Assembly: GCA_019637815.1 (NCBI GenBank)
Contig: JAHBUZ010000018.1
Location: forward strand, 1 to 64,000
Reading direction: 5' to 3'
DNA length: 64,000 nt
From: Chloroflexota bacterium
GTDB taxonomy: Bacteria > Chloroflexota > Limnocylindria > Limnocylindrales > CSP1-4
How positions within the stretch are numbered: the stretch's first letter is position 1; each line of letters begins with the position of its first letter. Positions 28,076-38,789 of this stretch are shown here, piece by piece. The notes below the pieces were generated by a model. It saw only the letters and a program-made list of their open reading frames with translations. It was not told where the DNA came from and made no database searches. Position numbers and translations under genes: made by a program.

Positions 28076-29439
28076 GCGGCGAGCTCCACGCGGTCACGCC
28101 CGTGTCGCTTCGCCCGATAGAGCGCCTGGTCGGCCCGCTCGATGACCGTCGCCACATCCTCCTCCTCATCCGCCACGGCCACCCCGACCGAGGCGCTGAC
28201 CCGCGTGGTGCCCCCCAGCGCGGTGGGCGCCAGCCCGGCCACGGCTGACCGGATGCGCTCCGCCACGTCGATGGCCTGCTCCTGCGTCGCGCGACGCAGG
28301 ACCACCGCGAACTCCTCGCCACCGTAGCGGACCGGCGTGTCCTCCGCACGCAGCGCCCCCGCGACCGCGCCCGCCACCTCCCGCAGGACCTCGTCGCCGG
28401 CCGCATGCCCGTGCTGGTCGTTCAGACGCTTGAAGTGGTCGATGTCCACCATGAGCATGGCGAGCCCGTCATCAGCGCGTCGCCGGGAGCCGATCGCCCC
28501 CAGGAGCTGATCGAGATAGCGCCGGTTCGGCAGTCCCGTCAGCTGGTCGATGTTGGCGTCCCGCTCGGCCTCCTCGAGCGCGTAGGCACGTGCGAACGCC
28601 GCGGACACCTCGAGCGCCGCCCAGCCCAGGAGGCGCTCCTCGGTGTCGCCCCACGGCTCGCGGGTCCGGCGCGAGAGGATGAGCGCACCCAGGAAGCGTC
28701 GCTCCGCGATGAGCGGCTCGGTGAGCGTGTGGGGCAGGCCGTACGCCGAGCGGACCCGACGGGCGATCTCCTCGGCCGCGATGCGTGCCGGGGCCGCGGG
28801 CTCGTTCGGCAATGCATCGACCGCCTCCGGGACGGGCTCGGGTCGAGCGGCATGCCCCGCGGTGTCCCCACCCACGCCGGCCCGGGGCCGGACCACGGGT
28901 GGCGGCTCGGACAGCGGCAGCTCCGCGGATGCGGTGACGTCCCGGACCTCCGCCCGCAGCCAGGTGCGGGATGGCGGCACGCTCGCGCGCGCAGCGACCA
29001 GCGTCACCTCCACCACATGGTCGGGCCGCCGGACGCGTGCCACGACCACGTAGTCAGCACCGGCCGTCGAACGCAGCTCTGCCACGATCGCCTCCACGAC
29101 CGCGTCGGGGGACATCGACCGCGAGAGACCCTGGAGGATGCGGGTCATGCCCGCCTCCCGGGAGCGACGACGACGAGCGAGGCTGACCTGGAGCCGGTCG
29201 TGGAGCAGGAGACCGCAGCCGAGCACCACGACCAGGCCGCTGCCGAGGATGTCCTCGAGGCTCAGCCGGCCGTCCAGCAGGCTGCCCACCGCGAGCAGGG
29301 CGAGACCGGCGACGGACACCGCGATGACGATGCGTACGATCTCCAGCCGATGGACGACCTGCTCGTCCGACTCGCGGGCGTCAGCGGGTCGACCACCCCG
29401 GATCACCGCGTCCAGGGAGGATCCGACCTGCTCCGACAC
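28072..29439 (-). CDS. Diguanylate cyclase with GAF-like domain and two membrane segments
   Basis: 455 residues from GTG. Two hydrophobic segments (~31-50 and ~60-78) place the N-terminus in the membrane. A GAF-like sensor region (~100-285) follows. GGEEF at 373-377 is the active cyclase motif that makes c-di-GMP, and RAED at 364-367, exactly five residues before it, is the RxxD inhibitory site, so the product probably feeds back. Co-translated with polX through a 4-nt overlap; no functional link between c-di-GMP and PolX is known. Confidence 0.92.
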   Translation of the reverse strand: MSEQVGSSLDAVIRGGRPADARESDEQVVHRLEIVRIVIAVSVAGLALLAVGSLLDGRLSLEDILGSGLVVVLGCGLLLHDRLQVSLARRRRSREAGMTRILQGLSRSMSPDAVVEAIVAELRSTAGADYVVVARVRRPDHVVEVTLVAARASVPPSRTWLRAEVRDVTASAELPLSEPPPVVRPRAGVGGDTAGHAARPEPVPEAVDALPNEPAAPARIAAEEIARRVRSAYGLPHTLTEPLIAERRFLGALILSRRTREPWGDTEERLLGWAALEVSAAFARAYALEEAERDANIDQLTGLPNRRYLDQLLGAIGSRRRADDGLAMLMVDIDHFKRLNDQHGHAAGDEVLREVAGAVAGALRAEDTPVRYGGEEFAVVLRRATQEQAIDVAERIRSAVAGLAPTALGGTTRVSASVGVAVADEEEDVATVIERADQALYRAKRHGRDRVELAA

Positions 29440-29781
29440 GCCCCGGAGGATGGCACACGGCAGGCCCCCGTGACGCCGACGATGGTCCCAGCGGCGGCCC
29501 GCCGGCCGTCAGGCCCGCGGGGTCGGGACGGTGATCGAACGCACGGTGGGCCGCACCCTCAGCTGGGCGCTCAGGCGGTCCAGGCGAAGGCGCTCCGCCA
29601 CGACCTCAGCGCGGCCGGAGGACGGTCGAGGGCAACGCGGGCCCGGCACTCCCCGCCAGCTGGGCGCTCAGGCGGTCCAGGCGAAGGCGCGGTCGAGCAT
29701 CCTGAGCGAGCGTGCTCGTGCACGTGAGCGAAGGGGCGGAGGCCGCAACGCACGACTGGGCCGCATGGGCGCCCAGCGTCA
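29440..29781. other. 342-bp intergenic region with a duplicated 34-mer
   Basis: Lies between the diguanylate cyclase start and the fabG stop. It contains two perfect copies of a 34-bp sequence. Reading frames across them are broken or lack any recognisable product. Confidence 0.6.
29560..29690. repeat. 34-bp direct repeat, two copies
   Basis: Identical 34-mers at 29560-29593 and 29657-29690 (97-bp period, beginning CAGCTGGGCGCTCAGGCGGT). The 97-bp offset is not a multiple of three, so they do not encode tandem peptides in one frame. Confidence 0.85.
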
Positions 29782-30531
29782 CTACATCATGACGAGGCCG
29801 CCATCAACGGCCACCACCTGCCCCGTGATGTATCCCGCCTCCTTCGAGGCGAGGAACGCGACGGCGTCCGCGATCTCCTCGGGCGTGCCGAAGCGACCCA
29901 GCGGGGTCCGCTTGGTGATCTCCTCCATCAGCTCGGCCGGCAGGTCCTGGGTCAGCTCGGTCAGCACGAACCCGGGTGCCACGGCGTTCACGGTGATGCC
30001 TCGACTGGCCAGCTCCCGCGCGGCCGCCTTGGTCAACCCGATCAACCCGGCCTTCGCGGAGGAGTAGTTGGCCTGCCCCATCTGTCCTGCCTGGCCGGAC
30101 ACGCTCGTGATGTTGATGATGCGTCCCGAGCGTGCCTTGAGCATCGGTCGGGTCACCGCCTTGAGCGTGTAGAACGCGCCGAAGAGGTTCGTCTCAAGGA
30201 CCTCCCGCCAGGCATCGATGCCCATGCGCATGATGAGGTCGTCCCGCGTGATGCCCGCGTTGTTGACCAGGATGTCCACCTTGCCGAGCGTCTCGATGGT
30301 CGACTTGATGAGCGCCTCGGCCGCGTCCGGCTGGGTCACGTCCGCCTGGACGGCGAGCGCCCGTCGACCGAGCTCCTGGACCGCGGCGGCCGTCGCCTCC
30401 GCGGCGGCCGTGTTGCCCCGGAAGCTGAACGCCACATCCGCGCCCTGGGTCGCCAGCCGCTGGACCACGGCGCGCCCGATGCCCCGGGAGCCACCGGTCA
30501 CGACGGCCACCTGGCCGGTCAGGTCGATCAT
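29782..30531 (-). CDS. fabG: 3-oxoacyl-ACP reductase FabG
   Basis: 249 residues, the standard short-chain dehydrogenase size. TGGSRGIG (12-19) is the NADPH fold, NNAG is at 90-93, and the catalytic triad is Ser143, Tyr156, Lys160. It reduces 3-oxoacyl-ACP in each fatty-acid elongation round. Start ATG 30531 overlaps the fabH stop (ATGA). It is the last gene of the acc-fab operon. The upstream extension of this reading frame to 31749 is antisense shadow. Confidence 0.96.
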   Translation of the reverse strand: MIDLTGQVAVVTGGSRGIGRAVVQRLATQGADVAFSFRGNTAAAEATAAAVQELGRRALAVQADVTQPDAAEALIKSTIETLGKVDILVNNAGITRDDLIMRMGIDAWREVLETNLFGAFYTLKAVTRPMLKARSGRIINITSVSGQAGQMGQANYSSAKAGLIGLTKAAARELASRGITVNAVAPGFVLTELTQDLPAELMEEITKRTPLGRFGTPEEIADAVAFLASKEAGYITGQVVAVDGGLVMM

Positions 30532-31664
30532 GCGGGGACCTCCTGCTTGGTGCGTGCCAGGATCGCCGCCAGCGGACCCGGCACCGGGTCGCCTGCGTCC
30601 CAGTCCGCGGGTGCGTGGATGGATGGCTCGCTCGAGACCGCGTCGGCGCGCGATCCCAGCGCGGGGTCGGCCGTCCAGGTCACCGCGGCAGCGCCGCTCG
30701 TGAAGCCTGCCCCGAAGGCGACGAACACGATCTTGCTGCCCGGCTGGACGCGGCCCTCGCCCACCGCCTCGGCGAGCGCGATGGGGACCGATGCCGCCGA
30801 GGTGTTGCCGTATCGGTCGAGGTCCAGGTGGATGCGCTCCATGGGGATGCCCAGGCTCTTCGCCACGGACTCGATGATGCGCACGTTCGCCTGGTGGGGC
30901 ACGAACAGGTCCACCTCCTCGGGGGTCCAGCCGGCCTTCTCGATAGCGGTCAGCGCGGTCGACGCGATGGTCCGGGTGGCATATCGATACGTCTCCCGGC
31001 CGTCCATGCGCAGGTACTGCTGGGCATCCGCGAGCACCTCGGGCGTGCTCGGTCGCCGGGCACCTCCCGCCGGGATCCAGAGTCGCCAGGCGCCCTCCGG
31101 ATCGGCCGTCAGCTCCAGACCAGCGAGGCCCCCACCCTCCTCGTCCGAGGCGGACAGGAGCACCGCACCGGCACCGTCCCCGAACAGCACGCAGGTGTTG
31201 CGGTCGGTCCAGTCGAGGAACCGCGTGAGGACCTCCGAGCCGATGACCAGCGCGTGTCGTGCGAGCCCGCCCGAGACGTACGCGTGGGCGGTGGCGTACG
31301 CGTACACGAACCCGGAGCACGCCGCCCCCAGGTCGAAAGCCGCCGCGCGCGGGGTGCCCACGGCCTCCTTGACGAGCACCGCGGTGGCCGGTGTCAGGTG
31401 GTCCGGCGTGAGCGTCGCGACGATGATGAGGTCGACGTCCGCAGGGTCCACGCCCGAGACCGCGATCGCGCGCCGACCGGCGACCGCCGCCATGGTCGCG
31501 GTGGACTCGTGCGGACCGGCGACCCGTCGCTCCCGGATGCCGGTGCGGGTGCGGATCCACTCGTCCGAGGTCTCGACCACCTGTGCCAGGTCGTCGTTCG
31601 TGAGCACGTTCGGCGGCGCGTAGGCACCCCAGCCGGTGATGCGCACGCTGCGCGGGGGGTTCAC
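30528..31664 (-). CDS. fabH: 3-oxoacyl-ACP synthase III FabH
   Basis: 378 residues. It condenses acetyl-CoA (or a branched starter) with malonyl-ACP to start fatty-acid synthesis. The catalytic Cys116 lies in AACSGFVYAY, His257 in VPHQANVRI and Asn287 in YGNTSAASV: the full KAS III triad. The C-terminus has ~45 extra residues (about 335-378) beyond the usual end at TW, with a Pro/Ala-rich character. It overlaps accB by 4 nt. Confidence 0.95.
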   Translation of the reverse strand: MNPPRSVRITGWGAYAPPNVLTNDDLAQVVETSDEWIRTRTGIRERRVAGPHESTATMAAVAGRRAIAVSGVDPADVDLIIVATLTPDHLTPATAVLVKEAVGTPRAAAFDLGAACSGFVYAYATAHAYVSGGLARHALVIGSEVLTRFLDWTDRNTCVLFGDGAGAVLLSASDEEGGGLAGLELTADPEGAWRLWIPAGGARRPSTPEVLADAQQYLRMDGRETYRYATRTIASTALTAIEKAGWTPEEVDLFVPHQANVRIIESVAKSLGIPMERIHLDLDRYGNTSAASVPIALAEAVGEGRVQPGSKIVFVAFGAGFTSGAAAVTWTADPALGSRADAVSSEPSIHAPADWDAGDPVPGPLAAILARTKQEVPA

Positions 31665-32269
31665 GTCGGCTCCACCTCGATGAGCGTCTGGCGCGTCTTG
31701 ACGAGCGCGCCGTGCTCGGCCGTGATGCGCCGCACCACCCCCGTGACATCGCTCCTGATCTCGTTGAACAGCTTCATCGCCTCCAGCAGGCCGATGACCT
31801 GGCCGGCGATGACCTCGCTGCCGACCTTGACGTACGGTGCCGCACCGGGCGAGGGCGAGAGATAGAAGACACCCGTGAGGGGCGCCACGATCGGCCGCAG
31901 CCGGCTGTGCGGCTCCTCGGCGCCGGACACACCGGCGATCGCCGCGGCCTGCCCGGCCGATGGGCCCCCGGCAGCCGAGCCCGACGCGGACACCGGAGCA
32001 GCGACCGCCGGGTCCCGGACGAGGGCACTCGGCGCACGGAGCACGATGGTCGTGTCACCGGTGCCGACCTCCAGCTCCGCGAGGCCCGAGCGCTCGAGCA
32101 GCGGCTCGAGGCGGTCGATGAGCGCGATGAGCGTCTCGACGTCCGAGGCGGATGTGCCACCCACGCCGCCAGGGCCGGCGTGCGCGCCCGCGACATCCTC
32201 GGTCGCGGTGGACGGGGCGTCCTCCTCCGGCTGACCGGGATCCCGGATCGCACCCGCCTCGTCGGTCAT
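31661..32269 (-). CDS. accB: Biotin carboxyl carrier protein AccB
   Basis: 202 residues. The C-terminal biotinyl domain carries EAMKL with Lys166 as the biotinylation site, followed by NEI and GVV as in BCCP. An Ala/Gly-rich linker (~85-125) joins an N-terminal segment. It carries carboxybiotin between AccC and AccA/AccD. It is embedded between fabF and fabH rather than beside accC, where a lysine-less paralogue sits. Start overlaps the fabF stop (ATGA). Confidence 0.95.
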   Translation of the reverse strand: MTDEAGAIRDPGQPEEDAPSTATEDVAGAHAGPGGVGGTSASDVETLIALIDRLEPLLERSGLAELEVGTGDTTIVLRAPSALVRDPAVAAPVSASGSAAGGPSAGQAAAIAGVSGAEEPHSRLRPIVAPLTGVFYLSPSPGAAPYVKVGSEVIAGQVIGLLEAMKLFNEIRSDVTGVVRRITAEHGALVKTRQTLIEVEPT

Positions 32270-33525
32270 GCCTCGTCCCAGCGTCGGATGACGACCGCCG
32301 AGTTCTGGCCACCGAAGCCGAACGCGTTGACGAGCGCCACCCGCACGTCCCGCTGTCGGGCCACGAGCGGCGTCAGGTCCATGTCGCCGACGCCGGGATC
32401 GGGATCGGTCAGGTTCCGCGTCGGCGGCACGACACCGTCACGCATCGCGAGCAGCATCGTCACCGTCGCGATGGCGCCCGCCGCGCCGAGCGTGTGGCCG
32501 ATGGCGCTCTTGGTCGCGGTCACCGACACCTGTGGCGCCCGCTCCCCGAGCAGCGACCGGATCGCGGCGAGCTCCTCCATGTCGCCCGCAGGCGTGCTCG
32601 TGGCGTGCGCCGACACGACATCGATCTCGTCGGGGCTCATGCCGGCCTTGTGGAGCGCCCGACGTGCCGCGCGGAGCGCCCCCTCACCGCCGGGTGCCGG
32701 CGACGTGATGTGGCTCGCATCCGCGGTCGCGGCATACCCGCACAGCTCCGCGAGGATGGTCGCGCCGCGTGCCCGGGCGTGGTCGAGCTCCTCGAGCACG
32801 AGCATCGCGGCACCCTCCGCGAGCACGAAGCCATCCCGACCGCTGTCGAAGGGGCGGCTGGAGCCCGCCGGGTCGTCGTTGCGGGTGGACAGCGCGCGCA
32901 TCGCCGCGAAGCCACCGACCGTCGCCTCGTAGACCGTGGCCTCCGCGCCACCGGCCCAGGCCATCCGGGCATCGCCCCGCAGGATCATCTCGGCGGCCTC
33001 GCCGATGGCATGACCGCCGCTCGCACAGGCGCTCACGGTCGAGAAGTTGGGACCGCGGGCGTTGAAGCTGATGCCCACCTGCCCCGCCGCCATGTTACCG
33101 ATGGCCATGGGGATGAAGAACGGGCTCAGCCGGTCGGGGCCCCGGGTGGCGTTGATGGAGATCTGCTCGATGAGCGATCCCGAGCCCCCGAGACCCGAGC
33201 CGATGACCACCGCCGTCTCCAGCGACTCTGCATCATCGAGGCGGTCGGGCAGACCCGCCATGTCCATCGCGGCGCGCGTCGCGACGAGCGCGAACTGGGT
33301 GGTCCGGTCGTTGCGCCGGATCTCCTTGCGATCGAGCACGCCGGACGCGTCGAAGTCGAGCACCTCGCCCGCGATGCGCGACGCGACGCGGGAGGCATCG
33401 AAGGCCGTGATCGGCCGGAGACCGGACTCCCCCGCCACCAGCGCCGCCCAGGACGTCTCCGCGTCGTTGCCGACGGGCGTGACCGCGCCGTATCCGGTGA
33501 TGACGACGCGGCGCGGCTCGGTCAT
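32266..33525 (-). CDS. fabF: 3-oxoacyl-ACP synthase II FabF
   Basis: 419 residues. The catalytic Cys167 lies in STVSACASGGHAIG; His in VSAHATSTPAGD and His in SAIGHTLGAAG complete the KAS II triad. It extends acyl-ACP with malonyl-ACP. The start overlaps the metallophosphoesterase stop and its end overlaps accB. Confidence 0.96.
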   Translation of the reverse strand: MTEPRRVVITGYGAVTPVGNDAETSWAALVAGESGLRPITAFDASRVASRIAGEVLDFDASGVLDRKEIRRNDRTTQFALVATRAAMDMAGLPDRLDDAESLETAVVIGSGLGGSGSLIEQISINATRGPDRLSPFFIPMAIGNMAAGQVGISFNARGPNFSTVSACASGGHAIGEAAEMILRGDARMAWAGGAEATVYEATVGGFAAMRALSTRNDDPAGSSRPFDSGRDGFVLAEGAAMLVLEELDHARARGATILAELCGYAATADASHITSPAPGGEGALRAARRALHKAGMSPDEIDVVSAHATSTPAGDMEELAAIRSLLGERAPQVSVTATKSAIGHTLGAAGAIATVTMLLAMRDGVVPPTRNLTDPDPGVGDMDLTPLVARQRDVRVALVNAFGFGGQNSAVVIRRWDEA

Positions 33526-34268
33526 CGGACGAGCCGTCCGGTGCGCACCGTCGCCGCCCGGTACACGTCACCCGCGAGACCGCGTGCGGAGACCTCCTCC
33601 GCGACCGCCTGCGCGTCATACGTCGCGCGATGCAGCTCCGCGGTGGGCGCCTCGCCCTCGGTGAGCGTCACGAGCGCCCAGCCCGCGCCCGGATCGCCAT
33701 CGAACGACCAGCCGCAGGACCCCGGGTTGACGATGAGCTTGCGACCCAGCTCGCGGATGTCCGCGACATGGGTGTGCCCGCAGCAGATGACGCGCGCCTC
33801 CGTCCGGGTGACACGCTCCACCGTCGTCGACGGATCGAGGTCCGCGGGCAGGCCGGCGGTCTGGCTGCCGGGTGAGGCATGGCACAGCAGCACGAGCGCA
33901 TCGTCCGACCACAGCCGGCGCTCCGCGGGCAGACGGCGCACCCAGTCGAGCTGCTCATCGGACAGCTGGTCCCGGGCCCATTCCGCTGCGTCCCGCTGCG
34001 AGGGGCTCACCTCGTCCAGCCACGGGAACGCGGCGGTGTAGTCACCGTCCGTGACCGCGATGTCCGTGTTGCCAGAGATGACCCACGCACCCGCCCGCTC
34101 CAGCTCCTGGAGCCGGCTCACGACCTCGGCTGGTCGCGGACCCTGGAACAGGAGGTCACCCGCCACCCAGAGCCGGTCCGGTCGGTGCAGCGCGATGTCG
34201 GCCACGGCGGCGTCCAGCGCCGCGACGTTGCCATGGATATCGCTCAGCACGGCGATCGACAGACCCAT
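33522..34268 (-). CDS. Calcineurin-like metallophosphoesterase
   Basis: 248 residues with all the phosphoesterase motifs: SDIHGN at 9-14, GDL near 41, SGNTD near 68, and CGHTHVADI in the second half, of the YfcE/Metallophos_2 type. It hydrolyses a phosphomono- or diester with two metal ions; the substrate is not known. It is fixed inside the fatty-acid operon by a TGATG overlap with fabZ and an ATGA overlap with fabF. That placement suggests co-regulation with lipid synthesis, but not a proven role in it. Confidence 0.9.
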   Translation of the reverse strand: MGLSIAVLSDIHGNVAALDAAVADIALHRPDRLWVAGDLLFQGPRPAEVVSRLQELERAGAWVISGNTDIAVTDGDYTAAFPWLDEVSPSQRDAAEWARDQLSDEQLDWVRRLPAERRLWSDDALVLLCHASPGSQTAGLPADLDPSTTVERVTRTEARVICCGHTHVADIRELGRKLIVNPGSCGWSFDGDPGAGWALVTLTEGEAPTAELHRATYDAQAVAEEVSARGLAGDVYRAATVRTGRLVR

Positions 34269-34753
34269 CAGCGAAGCGCTCCTTCCGGCGGGATGATGAA
34301 CGACAGGATGCCCTCGCAGGCGACCTCCCCGTCGACGCTCGCCACGGCCTTGCCGCGACCCATGCGTCGACCGAGCTTCTCCATGGTGACCTCGAGGGTG
34401 AGCCGGTCACCAGGCTGGACGATGCGCTTGAAGCGCACCTCGTCGATGGCCGCGAACAGGCCGATGCGGTCACCGAACCCATCGGTCCGGGCGACGTACA
34501 CGGCCATGGTCTGGGCGAGCGCCTCCACCTGGAGGACGCCCGGCATCACGGGCAGCTGCGGGAAGTGGCCCTGGAAGAACCACTCGCTCGCGGTGACCCC
34601 CTTCTCGCCCCGGATGTAGCCCCGCTCGCGGTCCTCCTCGACGATCCGGTCGACGAGCAGGAACGGCCAGCGGTGCGGGATGAGCGCCTGGATCTGGGTC
34701 GTGGTCAGGAGCACCGCGGGGCGCTCCGGCGCATCGGGGCTCGGTTCGGTCAT
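34268..34753 (-). CDS. fabZ: 3-hydroxyacyl-ACP dehydratase FabZ
   Basis: 161 residues from ATG 34753, which has GGAGG just upstream (the frame stays open to 34795). HRWPFLLVDR and FFQGHFPQLPVMPGVLQVEALAQ are the FabZ hot-dog motifs, with catalytic His in GHFP and Glu in VEALAQ. It dehydrates 3-hydroxyacyl-ACP. The intergenic gap to accC is 70 nt, the only gap of that size in this long operon. Confidence 0.95.
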   Translation of the reverse strand: MTEPSPDAPERPAVLLTTTQIQALIPHRWPFLLVDRIVEEDRERGYIRGEKGVTASEWFFQGHFPQLPVMPGVLQVEALAQTMAVYVARTDGFGDRIGLFAAIDEVRFKRIVQPGDRLTLEVTMEKLGRRMGRGKAVASVDGEVACEGILSFIIPPEGALR

Positions 34754-34823
34754 GGGGCCTCCGGGGTCGGCGGGACGGGACGGTGTGCGTGCCACGGTAC
34801 CGCCCGGCCGGGTCGTGCGTGGC

Positions 34824-36191
34824 TCATGACGCCGTCGGGGTCAGGAACGCCGCGCTGCCCACCCGGTCGATGAGGTTCGTGGTGAACCCGCCATCCAGGA
34901 ACGGGCGACTGTCCATGAGCGCCCGATGGAACTCGATGTTGGTGATGATGCCATCGACCACCAGCTCGTCGATGGCGACCTTGGCACGCTCGATGGCCGC
35001 GGTGCGGTCCTCACCCCAGACCACGAGCTTGCCCAGCAGCGAGTCGTAGAACGGGGGCACCTCGTAGCCCGCGTAGAGGTGGGAGTCCATGCGCACCCCC
35101 GGGCCACCCGGCGTCAGGTAGCGCTCCACGAGCCCGGCGCCCGGCCGGAAGTCGTGGCGCACGTCCTCCGCGTTGATGCGCAGCTCGATGGCGTGACCCC
35201 GCAGCTGGACATCCGCCTGGGTGTAGCCCAGGGGCTCGCCGGCCGCCAGCCGGATCTGCTCCACGACCAGGTCGATGCCCGACAGCATCTCGGTCACCGG
35301 ATGCTCCACCTGGATGCGGCAGTTGATCTCGATGAAGTAGGCGTTGCCCTCCTGGTCCACCAGGAACTCGAGCGTGCCCAGGTTCTCGTAGCCGGCCGCC
35401 ACGACCGCCCGGACCGCCGACTCCGCGAGCGCCTGGCGTGCCGCGGCATCGAGCGCGGGCGACGGACCCTCCTCCACGATCTTCTGGTGCCGCCGCTGGA
35501 CCGAGCAGTCACGGTCGCCGACATGGACGCCGTTGCCATATCGGTCCACGATGACCTGGACCTCCACGTGGCGGTTGTCCTGGAGCCACTTCTCGAGGTA
35601 CAGCGAGTCATCCCCGAAGGCGGCGCGCGCCTCCGAGCGGCACACCGTGAGCGCCTGCTGGAGCTCCCGCGCGGTGCGCACCATGCGCATGCCCCGGCCG
35701 CCACCCCCGGCGGAGGGCTTGATGAGCACCGGATAGCCGATGCGCTCCGCCTCGTCGAGGGCGTGGCCATCGTCGCGGAGCATGCCGTGGGAGCCCGGGA
35801 TGGTCGGCAGCCCGTGCGCCGCGAGCAGCTCCCGGGTGCCCGCCTTGGACGCGAATCGCTCGAGCACCTCCGGCGGCGGCCCGATGAAGGTCAGGCCATG
35901 GGCGCGGGTCATCTCCGCGAACGCATCGTCCTCGGACAGGAAGCCGTAGCCCGGGTGGATCGCCTCGCAGCCCGTCACGAGCGCCGCGGACAGGATGGCC
36001 GCCGCGTTCAGGTAGCTGCGCCGGGATTCCGCGGGTCCCACGCAGATCGCCTCGTCCGCGAGTCGGACCGCGAGGGTGTCACGGTCGGCCTCGCTGTACG
36101 CCACGACCGCGGAGACGCCCATCCGGCGACAGGCACGCAGGATGCGCAGGGCGATCTCGCCGCGGTTGGCGATGAGGACACGGTTGAACAT
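34824..36191 (-). CDS. accC: Biotin carboxylase AccC
   Basis: 455 residues, the usual length. ATP-grasp motifs are present: KPSAGGGGRGMRMV, and EKWLQDNRHVEVQV with EINCRIQVEHPVTE. It carboxylates biotin on AccB with bicarbonate and ATP. ATG 36191 overlaps the TGA of the lysine-less BCCP paralogue by one base. Followed after 70 nt by fabZ. Confidence 0.96.
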   Translation of the reverse strand: MFNRVLIANRGEIALRILRACRRMGVSAVVAYSEADRDTLAVRLADEAICVGPAESRRSYLNAAAILSAALVTGCEAIHPGYGFLSEDDAFAEMTRAHGLTFIGPPPEVLERFASKAGTRELLAAHGLPTIPGSHGMLRDDGHALDEAERIGYPVLIKPSAGGGGRGMRMVRTARELQQALTVCRSEARAAFGDDSLYLEKWLQDNRHVEVQVIVDRYGNGVHVGDRDCSVQRRHQKIVEEGPSPALDAAARQALAESAVRAVVAAGYENLGTLEFLVDQEGNAYFIEINCRIQVEHPVTEMLSGIDLVVEQIRLAAGEPLGYTQADVQLRGHAIELRINAEDVRHDFRPGAGLVERYLTPGGPGVRMDSHLYAGYEVPPFYDSLLGKLVVWGEDRTAAIERAKVAIDELVVDGIITNIEFHRALMDSRPFLDGGFTTNLIDRVGSAAFLTPTAS

Positions 36192-36780
36192 CAGGCGCTC
36201 GCCCGTGCGCTCGTCGCACCGTCCGCGGCCAGCAGGCGCAGGATGGACTGGCCGAACTCCACCGGATCCCCGGCAGCGACCAGCAGCTCACCCACGACCC
36301 CCTCGATGGGCGCCACGACCTCCTGGCGCACCCCCAGCACATCCACCCAGCCGACCGCGTCCCCGCGGGCGACCCGGTGACCCACCGCGAGGCCCGAGCG
36401 GTACGAGACATAGCCCACGCCCGGCGAGCTGACCGTCGGCTCATGGGGGACCGAGTGGGCGCCCGTGCCGGATCCTGCGGCCGTGCCGGAGTGGGCGGCC
36501 GTGCCGGATCCCGCTGCCGTGCCGCTCGAGGCGGTGGACCCGGTCGGCGTCGGTCGGCTCGTGGTGCCGGACGCTGCGCCACGGCGCACACGGACGTGCC
36601 AGCCGTCGTGGCGCACCTCGATCTCGCCGAGGCCACTCACACCGAGCCGTGCCACGAGCGCCGGCAGCACCTCGTCCGCGACACGAGCCAGGTCGGCCAG
36701 CAGCGTGGCGGATGGCGCGGTCGCCCCGGCGCGTCCGTCACCGACGCCCGTCGTCTCCACCCGGATCACCTCGCGCGCCA

Positions 36781-36781
<1 letters not shown>
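36191..36781 (-). CDS. BCCP-like protein lacking the biotinylated lysine
   Basis: 196 residues from GTG. The last ~75 residues align with the biotinyl domain of the operon's AccB: GDAVGWVDVLGVRQEV...GVVGEL corresponds to GQVIGLLEAMKLFNEI...GVVRRI. The lysine position is Gly150, and EAMK has become DVLG. The N-terminal ~65 residues look folded, followed by a repetitive Ser/Gly/Thr/Ala linker (~70-110). It sits exactly where accB normally precedes accC, with one-base overlaps on both sides. A structural or inhibitory ACCase subunit, similar in principle to plant BADC proteins, is plausible but unproven. Start and stop overlap neighbours, so it is certainly translated with them. Confidence 0.85.
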
Positions 36782-37865
<1,084 letters not shown>

Positions 37866-37869
<4 letters not shown>

Positions 37870-38789
37870 GCGGGACCCCGGCCGTTGCGCCGATCGGCAG
37901 CGACCTCGACGAGCGGGTCACCGGTCACGACGGCCTCCGCCACGCCCACGATGGTCGGACGCTCCACGGGTCGGAGATAGCGCAGCAGCGTCACCAGCTC
38001 GTCGCGCAGCTCGTGCCGCGGCACGACCCGGTCCACGAAGCCATGACGGAACAGGAACTCGGCGCGCTGGAACCCCTCCGGAAGCGTCTCGCCCGTGGTC
38101 CCCGCCGCCACCCGGGAACCCGCGAACCCGATGAGCGAGCCAGGCTCGGCGATGTTCACGTCACCCAGCGCCGCGAACGAGGCGAACACGCCCCCGGTCG
38201 TGGGGTCGGTCATGAGGCTGATGTAGGGCACACCGTCCCCGGCGAGACGCGCCAGCTCGGCGCAGGTCCGGGCGAGCTGCATCAGGGCCAGCGTCCCCTC
38301 CTGCATCCGGGCGCCGCCGGATGCGCTCACCACGATGAGCGGGATGCGCTCCGTCCGTGCGTCCTCCGCGGCGCGCGTGACCTTCTCGCCCACCACCGCG
38401 CCCATGGACCCACCCATGAACGCGAAGTCCATGACACACACCGACACCGGCTGACCACCGATGCGTCCGACCCCGCGCACGGCAGCGTCCCGCGCACCCG
38501 TGGTCGCCTGCGCGGCCGTGAGCCGGTCCGGATAGGCCTTGGTGTCCACGAAGCCCAGCACGTCCACGGACACGAGGTCCGCGTCCCGCTCCTCCCACGT
38601 GTCGGGATCCAGGATGAGCGCGAGGCGGTCGCTCGCGCGCAGGCGGAAGTGATGGTTGCAGCGGGTGCAGACCCGGAGGTTCTTCTCCAGCTGCTTGTGA
38701 TAGAGCATCTCGCCGCAGGAGGGGCACTGGGTCCACAGGTCCGTGGGCAGCGCGTCGCGGCGTGGCCGGAACGGCAGGTTGACGGGCAT
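37866..38789 (-). CDS. accD: Acetyl-CoA carboxylase carboxyltransferase subunit beta
   Basis: 307 residues. Zinc ribbon Cys22/Cys25/Cys41/Cys44 (CPSC...CTRC) as in AccD, then the crotonase-like core with VSASGGARMQEGTLALMQ and SLMTDPTTGGV. It forms the carboxyltransferase with AccA. ATG 38789 overlaps the TGA of the small membrane protein by one base. Confidence 0.96.
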
